A stretch of 64,000 nucleotides of DNA from NCBI GenBank assembly GCA_003024785.1, contig PUQB01000501.1:26001-90000 (forward strand). The letters are read 5' to 3'. The stretch comes from Selaginella tamariscina (lineage: Eukaryota > Streptophyta > Lycopodiopsida > Selaginellales > Selaginellaceae). Positions 45,701-55,999 of this stretch are shown piece by piece. Both the position numbers and the translations under genes were made by a program. The first letter of the stretch is position 1; every line of letters begins with the position of its first letter. A model generated the notes under the pieces. The model worked only from the letters and a program-made list of their open reading frames with translations. It had not been told where the DNA came from and searched no databases.

Positions 45701-48700
45701 CGGTCAGTAGGACTGCCTTAAGTTATAGGGTGTTTCAATGTTTAGATAACTCTAAATTCTTGTTATACTCTATTGCTTTCGGTTGACATGTCTGTATTCT
45801 GCGCAGAGAGTTTGATCCTGTGAGTTGTCAAACTTCGGAGAACACTTGCTCAGTGAGTCGGCGTGAGATTCTAGGTATGTCCGAAAGTCTTATGCTAGTT
45901 TAAGCTGATGTGTGTGGGTGTACAACCTGTGCAGGGTGTTTCCAGTTTCACATTGGGAATATTCCAAGCATATTCTCCGAGTGTTGACACTAGGGTTCAA
46001 TACGATGAGCAAGAGAAAGCAACCAGAGCCTGAGGCAGAGAGGGCTGTCGCAGAGGCTCAAAATGAGGAGATGGATGAGGCTGATCCAGGTCGACCCCCT
46101 AGGGTTAGACAACGACCTGGTTGGCGAGAAATAATGATGGATGCCCTAAATGAACTTCGAGGGGATGTTCTGGGGTTGAACGACCGAATCGATAATGTTG
46201 CCGTTCGGATTCCAACGAATACAGCAGTGCCGATGTTCCGCAACCAGACACACGGAAAAGAAGAAGAAGCATGACTCAGAGTCAGGTTCCTCTGAATCAG
46301 ATTCTTCGACGGAAGTAGTTGGTGGAGGTCCCAGTAAATTCAAACCGGTAAAGCCTTCGAATTTCATGGGTTCAAAGGATTACAAGGTTTTGGATGACTG
46401 GTTGTATGATATGGAAAGCTATTTCGAGGCTGCTTCCGTGAGAAAGACAGAAAAGGTTGCATGTGCCAAGCAGTTTCTTAAAGAAGAAGCTAAGACTTGG
46501 TGGCGAATTGTTGAAGGTGAACGTGGATACCGAAACAGCTGGAAGCACATGAAAAAGGAGATCAAAAAGCAGTATATGCCGGATGATCTCGGTTTGCGAT
46601 TGCGTGCTGACCTGGCACTTTGTCAACAGGGTTCGGGGAAGTCCAATGGACCACGTTTATCGATTCGAAAGTGTACGGCGATTGGTGCCAAATATGAGCG
46701 ATGATGAAGCTCGAAGTTGCTTCATGGCTAGCTTGAATGAGAAAACGCGAAGGGAGATCTTAAGGTACAAGCCCACAAGCTATCGGGAATGTCAAGAGGC
46801 AGCTCAAAAGGTTGCTTATGGCATGTCGTTAGAAGACTTGTACAAAGGGGAGGAAGCAAAACCTAAATCGAGGAGGTTTTCTCCAAAGTCTGGGTTTAGA
46901 AGGTTTGATGGAAGACCAACTCATCACCATCGAAACGAAGTGCAAGTCCCTTTGTCGTAGTTCCAAGTTTTCGGACACATCAAGACCCACCGGATTTCGG
47001 AAACCATTGGCGTTACCACCTCCTCAGCAGACCAAAGGATCGGCTCCAAAGTCTGCTCCCCCGTTCTCAGGCGGGGTCGTGAAATGTTATAATTGTAACA
47101 AGCCTGGTCATTTTGCTAAAGAGTGTCCGGCACCCTCACAACAATCAGGACATTTCAAGGCGATGGTAGAAGAGGAAGTTGCTGAACCAGAAACGCTTGA
47201 AGATCCGGAAGATGAGTCAGAAGAGGTAATGTTGTGCCAGACACAACCTGCCTTATTCGCTATTCAAGACAAAACTGACCCTTTGCTATATTTGACAGGA
47301 AGGATACGAGGGGACCGAGTCCGAATGATGATCGATACTGGAGCAACATACAACTTCATATCGACTAGTCTAGCTCGTCGATTGAATTTGGATGTAATAA
47401 AGATGTGTGAAATAAAGATCAATTTTGGCAAAGGTTCTCAAAATACTAATAATATAGCAAGGGCAGTTCCTGTCCAAATCAAAGATTGGAAGGCTAAGCT
47501 AGACTTAGTTGTCTTGAATATGACGGGGTTTGACTTTGTTCTGGGTATGGAATGGTTCCATAAACATGTAATCGAAATGAGGGGTTCCGGAGATAATCGA
47601 ATCACGCTTGCAGCAGATAAAGAAGCCATTAGAAAAACGACGCTCAGAATGGAAACGCTAACTGATAAGGATTGGAATCCTATGTTCCTTACCTTGACTC
47701 AGTTGCGTAAAGCAGTTAGACATCGGGAACGTGTGTTTCTTGCAATGGTTTTGGATACTGGTGAAGTCAAAATAGGAGATGGTCAAGAACATGTTCCCGA
47801 ACCTATTTTGGAAGTCTTGAACATGTTTAGGGATGTGTTACCGAAGATTTGCCGCCTGAGTTACCTCCACGTCGAGCTGTGGACCACAGAATAGAGGTTT
47901 TGCCGGGTTCGTCTCCACCGGCAAGAGCCCCATATCGGTTAAATCCTCAAGAGTTGATTGAATTGAAGAGACAGCTGACGGAATTGGTTGGTCGAGGACA
48001 CATTCGACCTAGTCGATCACCATATGGTGCACCGATCTTGTTTGTAATGAAAAAGGATGGTACGATGCGAATGTGTGTGGACTATCGAGCACTGAACGCG
48101 ATAACTATCAAAAAAGTATCCTCTTCCGCGAGTGGACGACTTGTTTGATAGACTATCAAAAGCAAAGTACTTTTCAAGAATAGACTTGAGGTCTGGACCA
48201 TCAGATTCGGGTAGCAGAGAATGACATTGAGAAGACCGCTTTTCGAACGCGTTATGGATCATTTGAGTTTCTAGTCTTGCCATTCGGGTTGTGCAATGCT
48301 CCAGCAACTTTTTGCACAATGATGGATGATGTGTTTAGAGACTATCTAGACGAGTTCGTGTGGTGTATATTGATGACATTCTGATTTTCAGTTCGACAAT
48401 TGAAGAACATGTGGAACACTTAGAAAAAGTGTTTCAGAGGTTGAGAGAGAACCAGTTGTATGCTAAAGAAAGCAAGTGCGCATTTGGTCAAACCAAGATA
48501 GATTTCTTGGGACACTTGATCTCAGGTGGGGAGGTTGCCATGGACCCAAAGAAAATTCAAGCTATTACTGAGTGGATGACTTAAAAGACGTGCATGAAGT
48601 TAGATCATTTCTTGGTCTGACAGGGTATTACCGAAGATTCATAAAGGGTTACTCGAAATAGCGGCCCCATTGACAGATCTTACGAAGAACATTCCATGGC

Positions 48701-51700
48701 ATTGGACTCCAGAGTGCCAACGTGCATTCGTCAAACTCAAAGAGGCTATCTCTTCTGAGCCAGTTTTGCAGTTGCCCATCTTTGAAGATCCCTTTGAAGT
48801 AGAATGTGACGCTTCCGACTTTGCAATTGGTGGTGTATTGCAACAAAAGGACATCCAGTGTCCTTTTCTCGAAGAAGTTAGATGCCGCGCAAACTCGATG
48901 GCCTACTCACGAAAAGGAGATGTATGCTATTGTTGCTTCCTTGGAGTATTGGCGTCATTATCTTCCAAGTCATGGCACTGTGGTTTGGACAGATAGTGTA
49001 ACTCTAAGGTATTTTGAAACGCAGCCGAAGCTATCACCAAAGTATGCTAGATGGCAGCAGAAGTTGGCACGATTTCAGCCTGAAATCAGACATAAGGCGG
49101 GAAAGGACAATGTGGTAGCTGATGCACTCAGTAGAAAGGGTCATCTTCGTATTATGTCAGCACCCGTGTCAACTTTGGTGGATGAATTTGTGACGGCGTA
49201 TCCTCAGGACAAGTTTGCCAAGGAAGCTTTGAGCCTGGTGGCAAAGAGGAAACAAGTTCATCAATTACGAAGAGATGGTAATATTCCAGCAGGAATAGAA
49301 AGTCGAATGGATGCACTCAAACAGGCCCATTTTGCAGTACGAGATGGAGTTCTTTATTATAAAGAAAAGAGACTCTATGTTCCAGAAGGGACATGGAGGG
49401 AGAGGCTATTAAGAGAGCATCACGACGTTCCTTTGGCAGGGCATGGTGGAAGGCACAAGACATTGGCTTTGTTGAAACAGGGATTCTATTGGCCGGGTAT
49501 GATAGACGATGTTGCCAAGTATGTCAAGACATGCCCCACATGTCAACAAGTGAAAAGTCGTTCGCAAAAACGAGCTGGGAAGTTACAATGTATACCGATT
49601 CCAGAGCGGCCATTTCAAAGTGTTACTTTGGACTTTATCATGGGATTGCCAAAATCTTGTGGTTTCAATGCTCTTATGGTGGTGGTCGATCGATTTTCAA
49701 AGGTTGCTCATTTCATTCCAACTGTAGAGACAGTGAATGCAAAACAAGCAGCAAAGTTGTTCTTCCACGAAGTCGTAAGAGTGCGAGGGCTACCGGAAAC
49801 GATGATCTCAGATCGGGATCCTCGATTTACTGGCAAGTTTTGGGGAACGTTGTTCAAGCAATTTGGGACGATGCTGAGGTTTAGTACGGCTTATCATCCA
49901 CAAACGGATGGTCAGACGGAGAGGGTAAACCGACAAGTCGAGGACTATCTCAGATGCTATGTTCAAGGTGATCAACTTGATTGGGCTGAACACTTAGATA
50001 TGGCTGAGATATGTTACAATAACTCGATGCACACTGCAATCGGATGTAGCCCGATGGAAGTGTTAACTGGGAATAAGGGTGGTATTCCTCAGAGTATGGT
50101 GTTACCGAAAGACGATAGCAATCGAGTTCCATCTGTAGCAGAGTTCACGGGACAATTGTATCGAACATGGGAAGCTGCTCGTCAAGCGATGGCTGCAGCA
50201 CAGGAAAGGTATCGTCAGCAGTACGATAAACATCGACGGGATGTAGAGTATCAGGTTGGGGATATGGTATTGTTGAGTACCAAAAACCTGAGGTTCCAAC
50301 GACTCTTTCGAGGAAGTTTCTATCGCACTACATAGGTCCATACAAGGTGGTGAAGCAAGTAGGGAAAGTGGCTTATGGGTTAGATCTTCCTCCAGAGTTG
50401 GAAGGAATACACAATGTGTTTCATGTCAGTTTACTCGAGCCATTCCACAAGGATGAGAAACATCCGGATAGATATCGTAGTTTACGTCCGCCGCCAGAAT
50501 TAGTTGGTGAGGAAAAAGAATTTGAAGTTGAGGCGATATTAAAGGGGAGGAACATTCATGGACGACGAAAACGTAAACGTGAATATCTTGTTAAGTGGAA
50601 AGGTTACCCGGCATGCGAGTCGACATGGGAACCATTGGAGAATCTGCAGAACGCGATGGAGGTAGTGAATGAGTTTGAGGCGAGGTCTCAAACTGTGGTA
50701 ATGATGATCAGAAATAAAGTGAACCTTTATTTCTTATTAACCAAGGGGCCGGCAACAACACTAACTAGAGGCCTCCAATATAAATTCTAGTTACGTAAAG
50801 AAATTAACCACTGTGTTGTGTGCGTCGGGTGACAGACTTTGCAGACGTGCAAAAGGTCTCCAGGTGACTTCATGTCGCAGGTGGTGCCTCCGGCAGCTGG
50901 GTCTACGACTCGTGAACGACGGTTCTGAAGTACTTGGCTTCGCGTAATGCAAGGGGGGTAATAAAACTTGTGAACTTTTGGCTGACTCCGCATAGAGTGA
51001 TATGTTAGTTTTGGTTAGTTTTCTCTAACATTATCTAGTCTTGGAGTTAGACGTCAACGAGGACGTTGACATTTTCAAAGGCGGGGAGTGTGTCATAGTT
51101 TTTACTATGACTCACCCTTTACTTTGGGGTTTGACTGTTGTTACCTACCGAGTTGTGTGACGAACCCTAGATGTAGTAGGAAACAGGCCCACTTAGTGCA
51201 CTTGGGTATCTGGTGATGGTCCGGCCGGGTGTCATTAGGTATTTGCAGGAAACTCTAGGTGAAGCTAGAACTTACCTTCTAGAAACTCTCCCCCGGTTTG
51301 ACGTAGGTTTTCCGTTAAATATAGCTTGTCAAAAAGGGTTAGGGACACCCTAGGGTTGACCTAACCCTAGGGTTGCCCTAACCCCACGCCCTAATACCCC
51401 CCCCTAGGGGTTAGGTTTAGGGTTAGGTTAGGACAACCATTTTCTCTAAGGGCTGGCATTTTGTGCCAGCCCACTTACTCATTTAGGTAAACAGGGGGGG
51501 GGGGTCCGTCACATAAATAAGGTAGAGTATATGTAGTGAGGCTTCCTGGGTTCAAAAGAGAGCTCGTTAACCTCCTACCGGTGCAAGCTAAGCTTGTGTC
51601 GTCAAGGTGCAACCCTCTGTTGTGCCGCCCAAACTTCCACACGACAGGGGTACAACCCACCCTAGGGTTAGACTATCCTTATCGTTGGCAGGATCTTGCC

Positions 51701-53075
51701 TTTGAGACAAGGGCACGTCACTTCCAAGGAGTTAGCCAGATTCCTTGGTCCGAAAACCTGCTCGCAAGCTCAAAGGTATTGCCCGAGTTCACGTTCCGCA
51801 GAACTAGTGGTTGAGGCCTTGCTCCGGCCGCCTCAACCACGCCAAGCTAGGAACAACACCTATAACTCGGCCAGTCCGTGCATCCTGATTCACAAGGTGA
51901 GTCTCGTTCGTGGACTTGGTCAGTTAGGGTTTAGTTCCTAAGGGTTGGGTTCCTAATACGGGTTACTTTACCAGATTCCGTGGGGTTTCCAGAGAGGGGA
52001 TTCCAGGGTTGGCACCTGGCAAGCCGCCTTTGTGGCACCAGGTAAAAACTCTGACAGTATCTCTATGGCTGCCATATGTGAGAGCGGGTTTTGACCAAGC
52101 CAGTGTTCCCATGTACTGAGGTTGCGCTCCATCTAACCACTCATCCCTCGACGGTAGAACGTGGTCTTTGGAATCCCATATATACTGTACCAAGCTTTGA
52201 AGCAGATGGCCACCTTATTAAATACCATGGATGTACTCTGATAACCTGTGTCCGAAGTCATTCCATCATACACCCAGTTAGTGCAGCATATACAAACTCA
52301 TGCCTTTGCTTTTGGGTGAGCATACGAAAGACATGTCTACATTGGGTAATTTCATTCCGGTCTGCCATCTGACAACACTCTTTCTTGCAGCAGTCAATCG
52401 TGGAAATGCTCGTAACACTTTCGGAAGATGTAGGATCCTTTCATCCTCTTGCTGAACATGTAGGGAAGATCTGCAACTCATGAATTGCCTTTATCTTACA
52501 ATAGGACCAATGCATGGAACTCTTCAAATATGGGTTGTTCTTCCGAGTTGTTATTATTGATATCCAACCCATAATATGTTGAACCATCTTGCCGTCTTAA
52601 TTCAGATATTCGCCACCTCACGAGGGATCCAGGATGCAAAGTGCCATTAGGTGAAACCTCTGTCACAACTACACCCACGAAGTCGGACCCTAGTTTCTCT
52701 TCTGACACTACTTCCATTGGATTTATAGCTGTGATGATGCTTCTCCCAACCTCAATCTCATGAAGAAAGAGAATCACCTCATCCATACAGCAAGCAAGCC
52801 ATCATTTGGAAAACTCGTGTTACTGTTTGTTTGTGACTCTGTATATTCTGTGTCAGCCTTGACTTCATCCAAATTCCACAATACAGGAAAACCCTCCTGA
52901 AATTCCATTCCAGGAACCTCAACATGCTTGAAAATGGTGTTCACCCATACGTACACACAAGATCCTTGGGCAATATTGTGACATGATGCATTATCATCTC
53001 GACTTCCACAGTTCCAGTGCCAACTATCTCGTTGTTCCGAAGAAGACATACTTTATCTCCAGTATTATACATATG
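42765..53075 (-). CDS. DUF7869-type (RNase-H-like) transposase gene, copy 1, split by a chromovirus
   Basis: Two halves on the minus strand: 53075-52057 (N-terminal) and 44712-42765 (C-terminal), separated by the 7.3-kb retrotransposon. The N-terminal half has a Y-N-T-G-D-K-V-type start and a domain with V-Y-V-W-V-N. The C-terminal half has [34 protein letters not shown] and V-G-H-T-Y-E-D-I-D. These are the hallmark phrases of a large plant/fungal transposase-like family labelled DUF7869 (recalled, not searched). A 54-nt intron (43850-43797) falls right after G-E-N-K. Several frame changes. Copy 2 is uninterrupted. Confidence 0.7.
44708..44712 (+). repeat. Target-site duplication GTATC, left
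   Basis: GTATC directly before the 5' LTR; repeated at 52057-52061. Confidence 0.9.
44713..45676 (+). repeat. 5' LTR of the chromovirus
   Basis: 964 bp, TGTCATAG...CTCTGACA. Contains telomere-like GGTTAGGTTTAGGGTTAGG (about 45033-45051) and a 13-G run near 45118. Confidence 0.95.
45679..45690 (+). other. Primer-binding site (initiator Met tRNA)
   Basis: TGGTATCGGAGC, two bases after the LTR. One mismatch from the plant initiator-Met complement TGGTATCAGAGC. Confidence 0.9.
46005..47894 (+). CDS. Chromovirus gag and protease (several frame changes)
   Basis: Start M-S-K-R-K-Q-P at 46005. Frame changes near 46240, 46630 and 46900 separate the capsid-like segment ([14 protein letters not shown]) from the zinc knuckle [14 protein letters not shown] (47085-47128). 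The aspartic protease motif [11 protein letters not shown] is at about 47328-47360. The stop at 47894 follows another one-base shift near 47850, after which the frame continues into reverse transcriptase. With the two LTRs almost identical, several of these shifts could be sequence errors. Confidence 0.85.
47849..48670 (+). CDS. Chromovirus reverse transcriptase (frame changes)
   Basis: [20 protein letters not shown] and [11 protein letters not shown] lie before about 48100. [10 protein letters not shown] type text is near 48280-48310, Y-I-D-D-I-L-I-F-S at 48366-48392, and L-G-H-L-I-S-G near 48510. One-base shifts near 48115, 48195, 48355, 48580 and 48650. The YxDD catalytic motif is intact. 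Confidence 0.85.
48670..50335 (+). CDS. Chromovirus RNase H and integrase
   Basis: RNase H begins near [10 protein letters not shown] (about 48809). After a shift near 48860 the frame stays open for over 480 codons, with H-E-K-E-M-Y-A-I and A-D-A-L-S-R. The integrase zinc region (H-x3-H-type residues near 49420-49450, then C-P-T-C-Q-Q-V-K) is followed by the D,D-35-E core: [17 protein letters not shown] and [12 protein letters not shown] shift at about 50305 leads into the C-terminal part. Confidence 0.92.
50340..50790 (+). CDS. Chromovirus integrase C-terminus with chromodomain
   Basis: [14 protein letters not shown] and [11 protein letters not shown] are the conserved GPY/F-module end. They are followed at about 50520-50690 by a chromodomain: F-E-V-E-A-I-L, then [10 protein letters not shown] and S-T-W-E-P-L-E-N-L. 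The aromatic residues expected for a methyl-lysine cage (Y, W, W) are visible. Chromodomains of this group direct integration to heterochromatin (family knowledge). Stop at 50790. Confidence 0.92.
51077..51090 (+). other. Polypurine tract
   Basis: AAAGGCGGGGAGTG immediately upstream of the 3' LTR. Confidence 0.85.
51091..52056 (+). repeat. 3' LTR of the chromovirus
   Basis: 966 bp, near-identical to 44713-45676. Followed by target duplication GTATC (52057-52061) and the resumed transposase gene. Confidence 0.95.
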
Positions 53076-53216
53076 TCCTACACATAAATAATTGTGTTAT
53101 TATAATATCTGTTTATGCAATATTGTAAAAAATCATAACTGCAGTTGCTTATAATATGCATGTGCAATAATACATATTATATATAAAAATAATATCATGC
53201 TTTATTAATATAACTG

Positions 53217-53870
53217 ATGGGCGGGATTAATCCGCCGCCGACTCTACCCCGTCGGAGAGAGGCGGCGGGATTAATCCACCGCCGAATCATCCTCGTCAGA
53301 GAGAAGCGGCGGGATTAATCCCGCCGCGGGCTCCCTCCGACTAGGAAGTACCGGCGGGATTAATCCCGCCGCGGATCTTCCTCGTCTGTGAGAGTCAGCG
53401 GGATTATTCTGTCGCAAATTCCTCGACGAGGAAGAGGGGGCGGGGATTAATCCGCCCAAACACTGACGACGGAGAATAGGCGGCGGGATTAATCCGCCAC
53501 AACTCTGACGACGGGGAATAGCGGCGGGATTAATCCGCCCACAACTCTCTCCGAAACTTGATTTCAAAGAGATTCGGAATGAATTCTGCCCAAATATTTA
53601 AAACAGGGATGGCGAGATTAATCCCGCCACTCCTTCTCTGCTCTTAAAATGGTTGGCGAGATTATCCCGCCGACAACTCTTTCTAATAAATTCAAGTAAA
53701 TCATTATCAGTTGAGAGTTATCGACGGGATTAACTCGCCGCTCTTTTAAGAGGGAGAAGAATTGCCCGAACTAATTCTGCCATAGCTATGAAAGAGATGG
53801 TGGCGGATTAATCCCGCCACTCTTCAAAGAGGCGAAAAAAAAATGGCCGGATAATCCCGCCGCCCCGACT
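53217..53870. repeat. Palindrome array, copy 1
   Basis: About 15 imperfect copies of the 18-nt palindrome GGCGGGATTAATCCCGCC, spaced about 40-65 bp, each followed by a unit-specific spacer (for example ACAACTCTGACGACGG). Two copies are degenerate (near 53575 and 53765). It lies 150 bp upstream of the transposase start. The spacers correspond one-to-one with those at 63106-63716. Confidence 0.9.
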
Positions 53871-54130
53871 AACCGAGAATACTAATGCATTCCTAAATCC
53901 CTAAATTTAAAATTTAAGAAGGAACAGGACAGAAATAGGAACTCAGGAGTAGCAAGGTGCAATATAAGAATTAGGAACAGACAAGAGCAGAATGTAAGAG
54001 AGTGAATCTTTATAAATATATCTAAAATTTGTTTATAATACTTACTTTAAATAGACTGAAGGGCCGTGCTTTCCTATAAACAATAGCGCACCCAATTTAA
54101 TGTCGCCTGAGCTGATCACTAAGAAGAAAA

Positions 54131-55453
54131 AAGAAAATCTGAAAAGTGAAAAGAAAACCCTTGCGGAGAAAGAACCAAATCTGAATTTGAGTGGGAAATT
54201 AAATGTATTTTCAAATTTACATGTCAGACTGATAATACTTATGTCAGAAATTCAAAATTTTTGAAATAACAGAAAAGAAAATTTAAGATGAGTTGAAACA
54301 ATAACCGACAGTCTGACATATACTCTCAATTCCAATGAGTGTTTTAAAATTGCATTTAATGTCATTCAAGTGCTTCAAGCTGTTTAATATTACGAAATTT
54401 TTGTAATTATTCTACATTCTTAATATTCAAGTATATATTATTAAGTTTTATTATTATATATATACACTAATACAATAAATAAATTGATATATTATTATGT
54501 ATCATTTAAAATATATTCATAGTCTGTTTATTATTATTATTCTTAATTACTCGAGTAATTAATTTACATTTCTACTATTAAGGGATTCTTTTTTATTTTC
54601 TTAATATTCAAGATATTTCCAATATTAAACATGATTATCATAATTAAATTAGTCTTATTCTTAATTATCTCAGTAATTATTTACATTTGTATATATTAAT
54701 TGGATTTCTCAATTAATTTGTTATATTTCAAGAATATTCTAGTGTTAAACCTTATTTCAATATTAAATTAATATATTATATTAAAACTATATATGGCTAT
54801 ATATTAGATAAAATCATATATTATTGTAATTTAAAATATGTTCATAGTATGTATATTAATATTCTTATTATTCGATGTTTGTTTTGCACATATTATATAT
54901 AAACACAATCATAAATTTAATATACATGTGCACACGCATTAGAAGCACTTACAGAGACACATATGCACACACATGCACATTGCCCTAAACCAAACTTGAG
55001 AAATTATATGTTGCTTCTTTATGAAAAACATCATGTTCAACGCGTGTATGATCTATATGTACTCAGTGTGTGTTGTATTGTAACACATTGAATTTACACA
55101 TGTAATATATATGTATGTCTGTGTGTATACACGTGTGTATGTATATATGTGTACTAACAATGTGTACGATTTTCATTTGTTAACACTCTATCTCTTCTCT
55201 CATACATACACAGTGTCACCATGCATAATCCCTTCTCTCATACATACACACCATGCATGATCATGATCCATAATATGTACCTGTCTCTTCTCTCATACAT
55301 ACAGACCATGCATGATCATGATTCATAATATGTAGCCTGTCTCTTCTCTCATACATACACACCATGCATGATCCATAATATGTACTGATGTTACAATATT
55401 ATGTAATATGTATAATGTAATATCTGTGTATAACACTCATTCCTCTCATACAT
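54131..55453. other. AT-rich region with ~55-bp tandem repeats
   Basis: 54131-55180 is AT-rich without a gene. From about 55190 to 55400, three to four repeats of CTCTCATACATACA...CCATGCATGATC occur, with CATGCATG (RY-type) in most units. The gypsy copy B is inserted at the end of this array. Confidence 0.55.
55449..55453 (+). repeat. Target-site duplication TACAT, left
   Basis: Repeated at 59333-59337 after the right LTR. Confidence 0.75.
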
Positions 55454-55999
55454 TGTTAGGCACCACTACGTACAAACTAGAGACCCTCACAAAACCACCC
55501 GACCTCCCCCGAACTGTCTCTAGCTGCTCTCCAAAAAGGCTTCCAATCTTAATGTGCCCTTAATTCTCTTGATCTAGGTATAGCTTTTTAGGAATATTCT
55601 AGCTTATACCTTTCTAGAGAATATTCTTTGATTCATTATACGGGTCGTAACAATCCTCCCCCCATTAGCAAGTCCTTGTCCTCAAGGGCAGTATAACTTA
55701 CTCAACCGGTCTGTATCATTAGCCTTGTACATCCACAAAGAATCTACCCGGGACTTGTTCCTTGTGAGTACTCTCTTTAACTGGCTAACATGAAACACTG
55801 GGTGCACCCTCACTCCTCCTGGTAGCCGTAGTCAATATGCCACCTTATCGATACGCTCCAGAATCTCATAAGGACCTGAGTACCTAGGAGACAACTTATC
55901 ATTATGTCCCTTCCGTAAGGCCACAACAGTGTTCCACCTTACATGTGTGGCAAATACCACTTGGAGATATACATAGTCTCCCACCTGGAACTCTTGGAA

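Larger units (their letters stand above)
44713..52056 (+). mobile_element. Full-length Ty3/gypsy chromovirus
   Basis: 7344 bp with 5-bp target duplication GTATC, LTRs of 964 and 966 bp, primer site, gag-pol and polypurine tract. Pol order is protease, reverse transcriptase, RNase H, integrase, then a C-terminal chromodomain, which defines the chromovirus lineage. The two LTRs differ at only about a dozen sites, mostly single-base indels, so the insertion is recent. It is inserted inside the DUF7869-type transposase gene. Confidence 0.95.
42174..54130 (-). mobile_element. Palindrome-array DNA element with DUF7869-type transposase, copy 1 (interrupted by chromovirus)
   Basis: Begins at the same base as copy 2 (ATGCAAGTTG..., 42174 and 59340). 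Runs through an AT-rich left end (42174-42760), the minus-strand transposase gene and the palindrome array (53217-53870) to at least 54130, where copy 2 leaves the window. A chromovirus occupies 44713-52056. The right terminus cannot be fixed. The element interrupts the MULE copy 2 transposase gene. Confidence 0.75.

Noticed and set aside
53271..53567. Open frame of 98 codons rich in G-G-L-I-P-P on the minus strand of the palindrome array (also 63160-63543)
   Set aside because: It is the translation of the repeated palindrome itself; no independent coding features, and frames are not conserved between copies.
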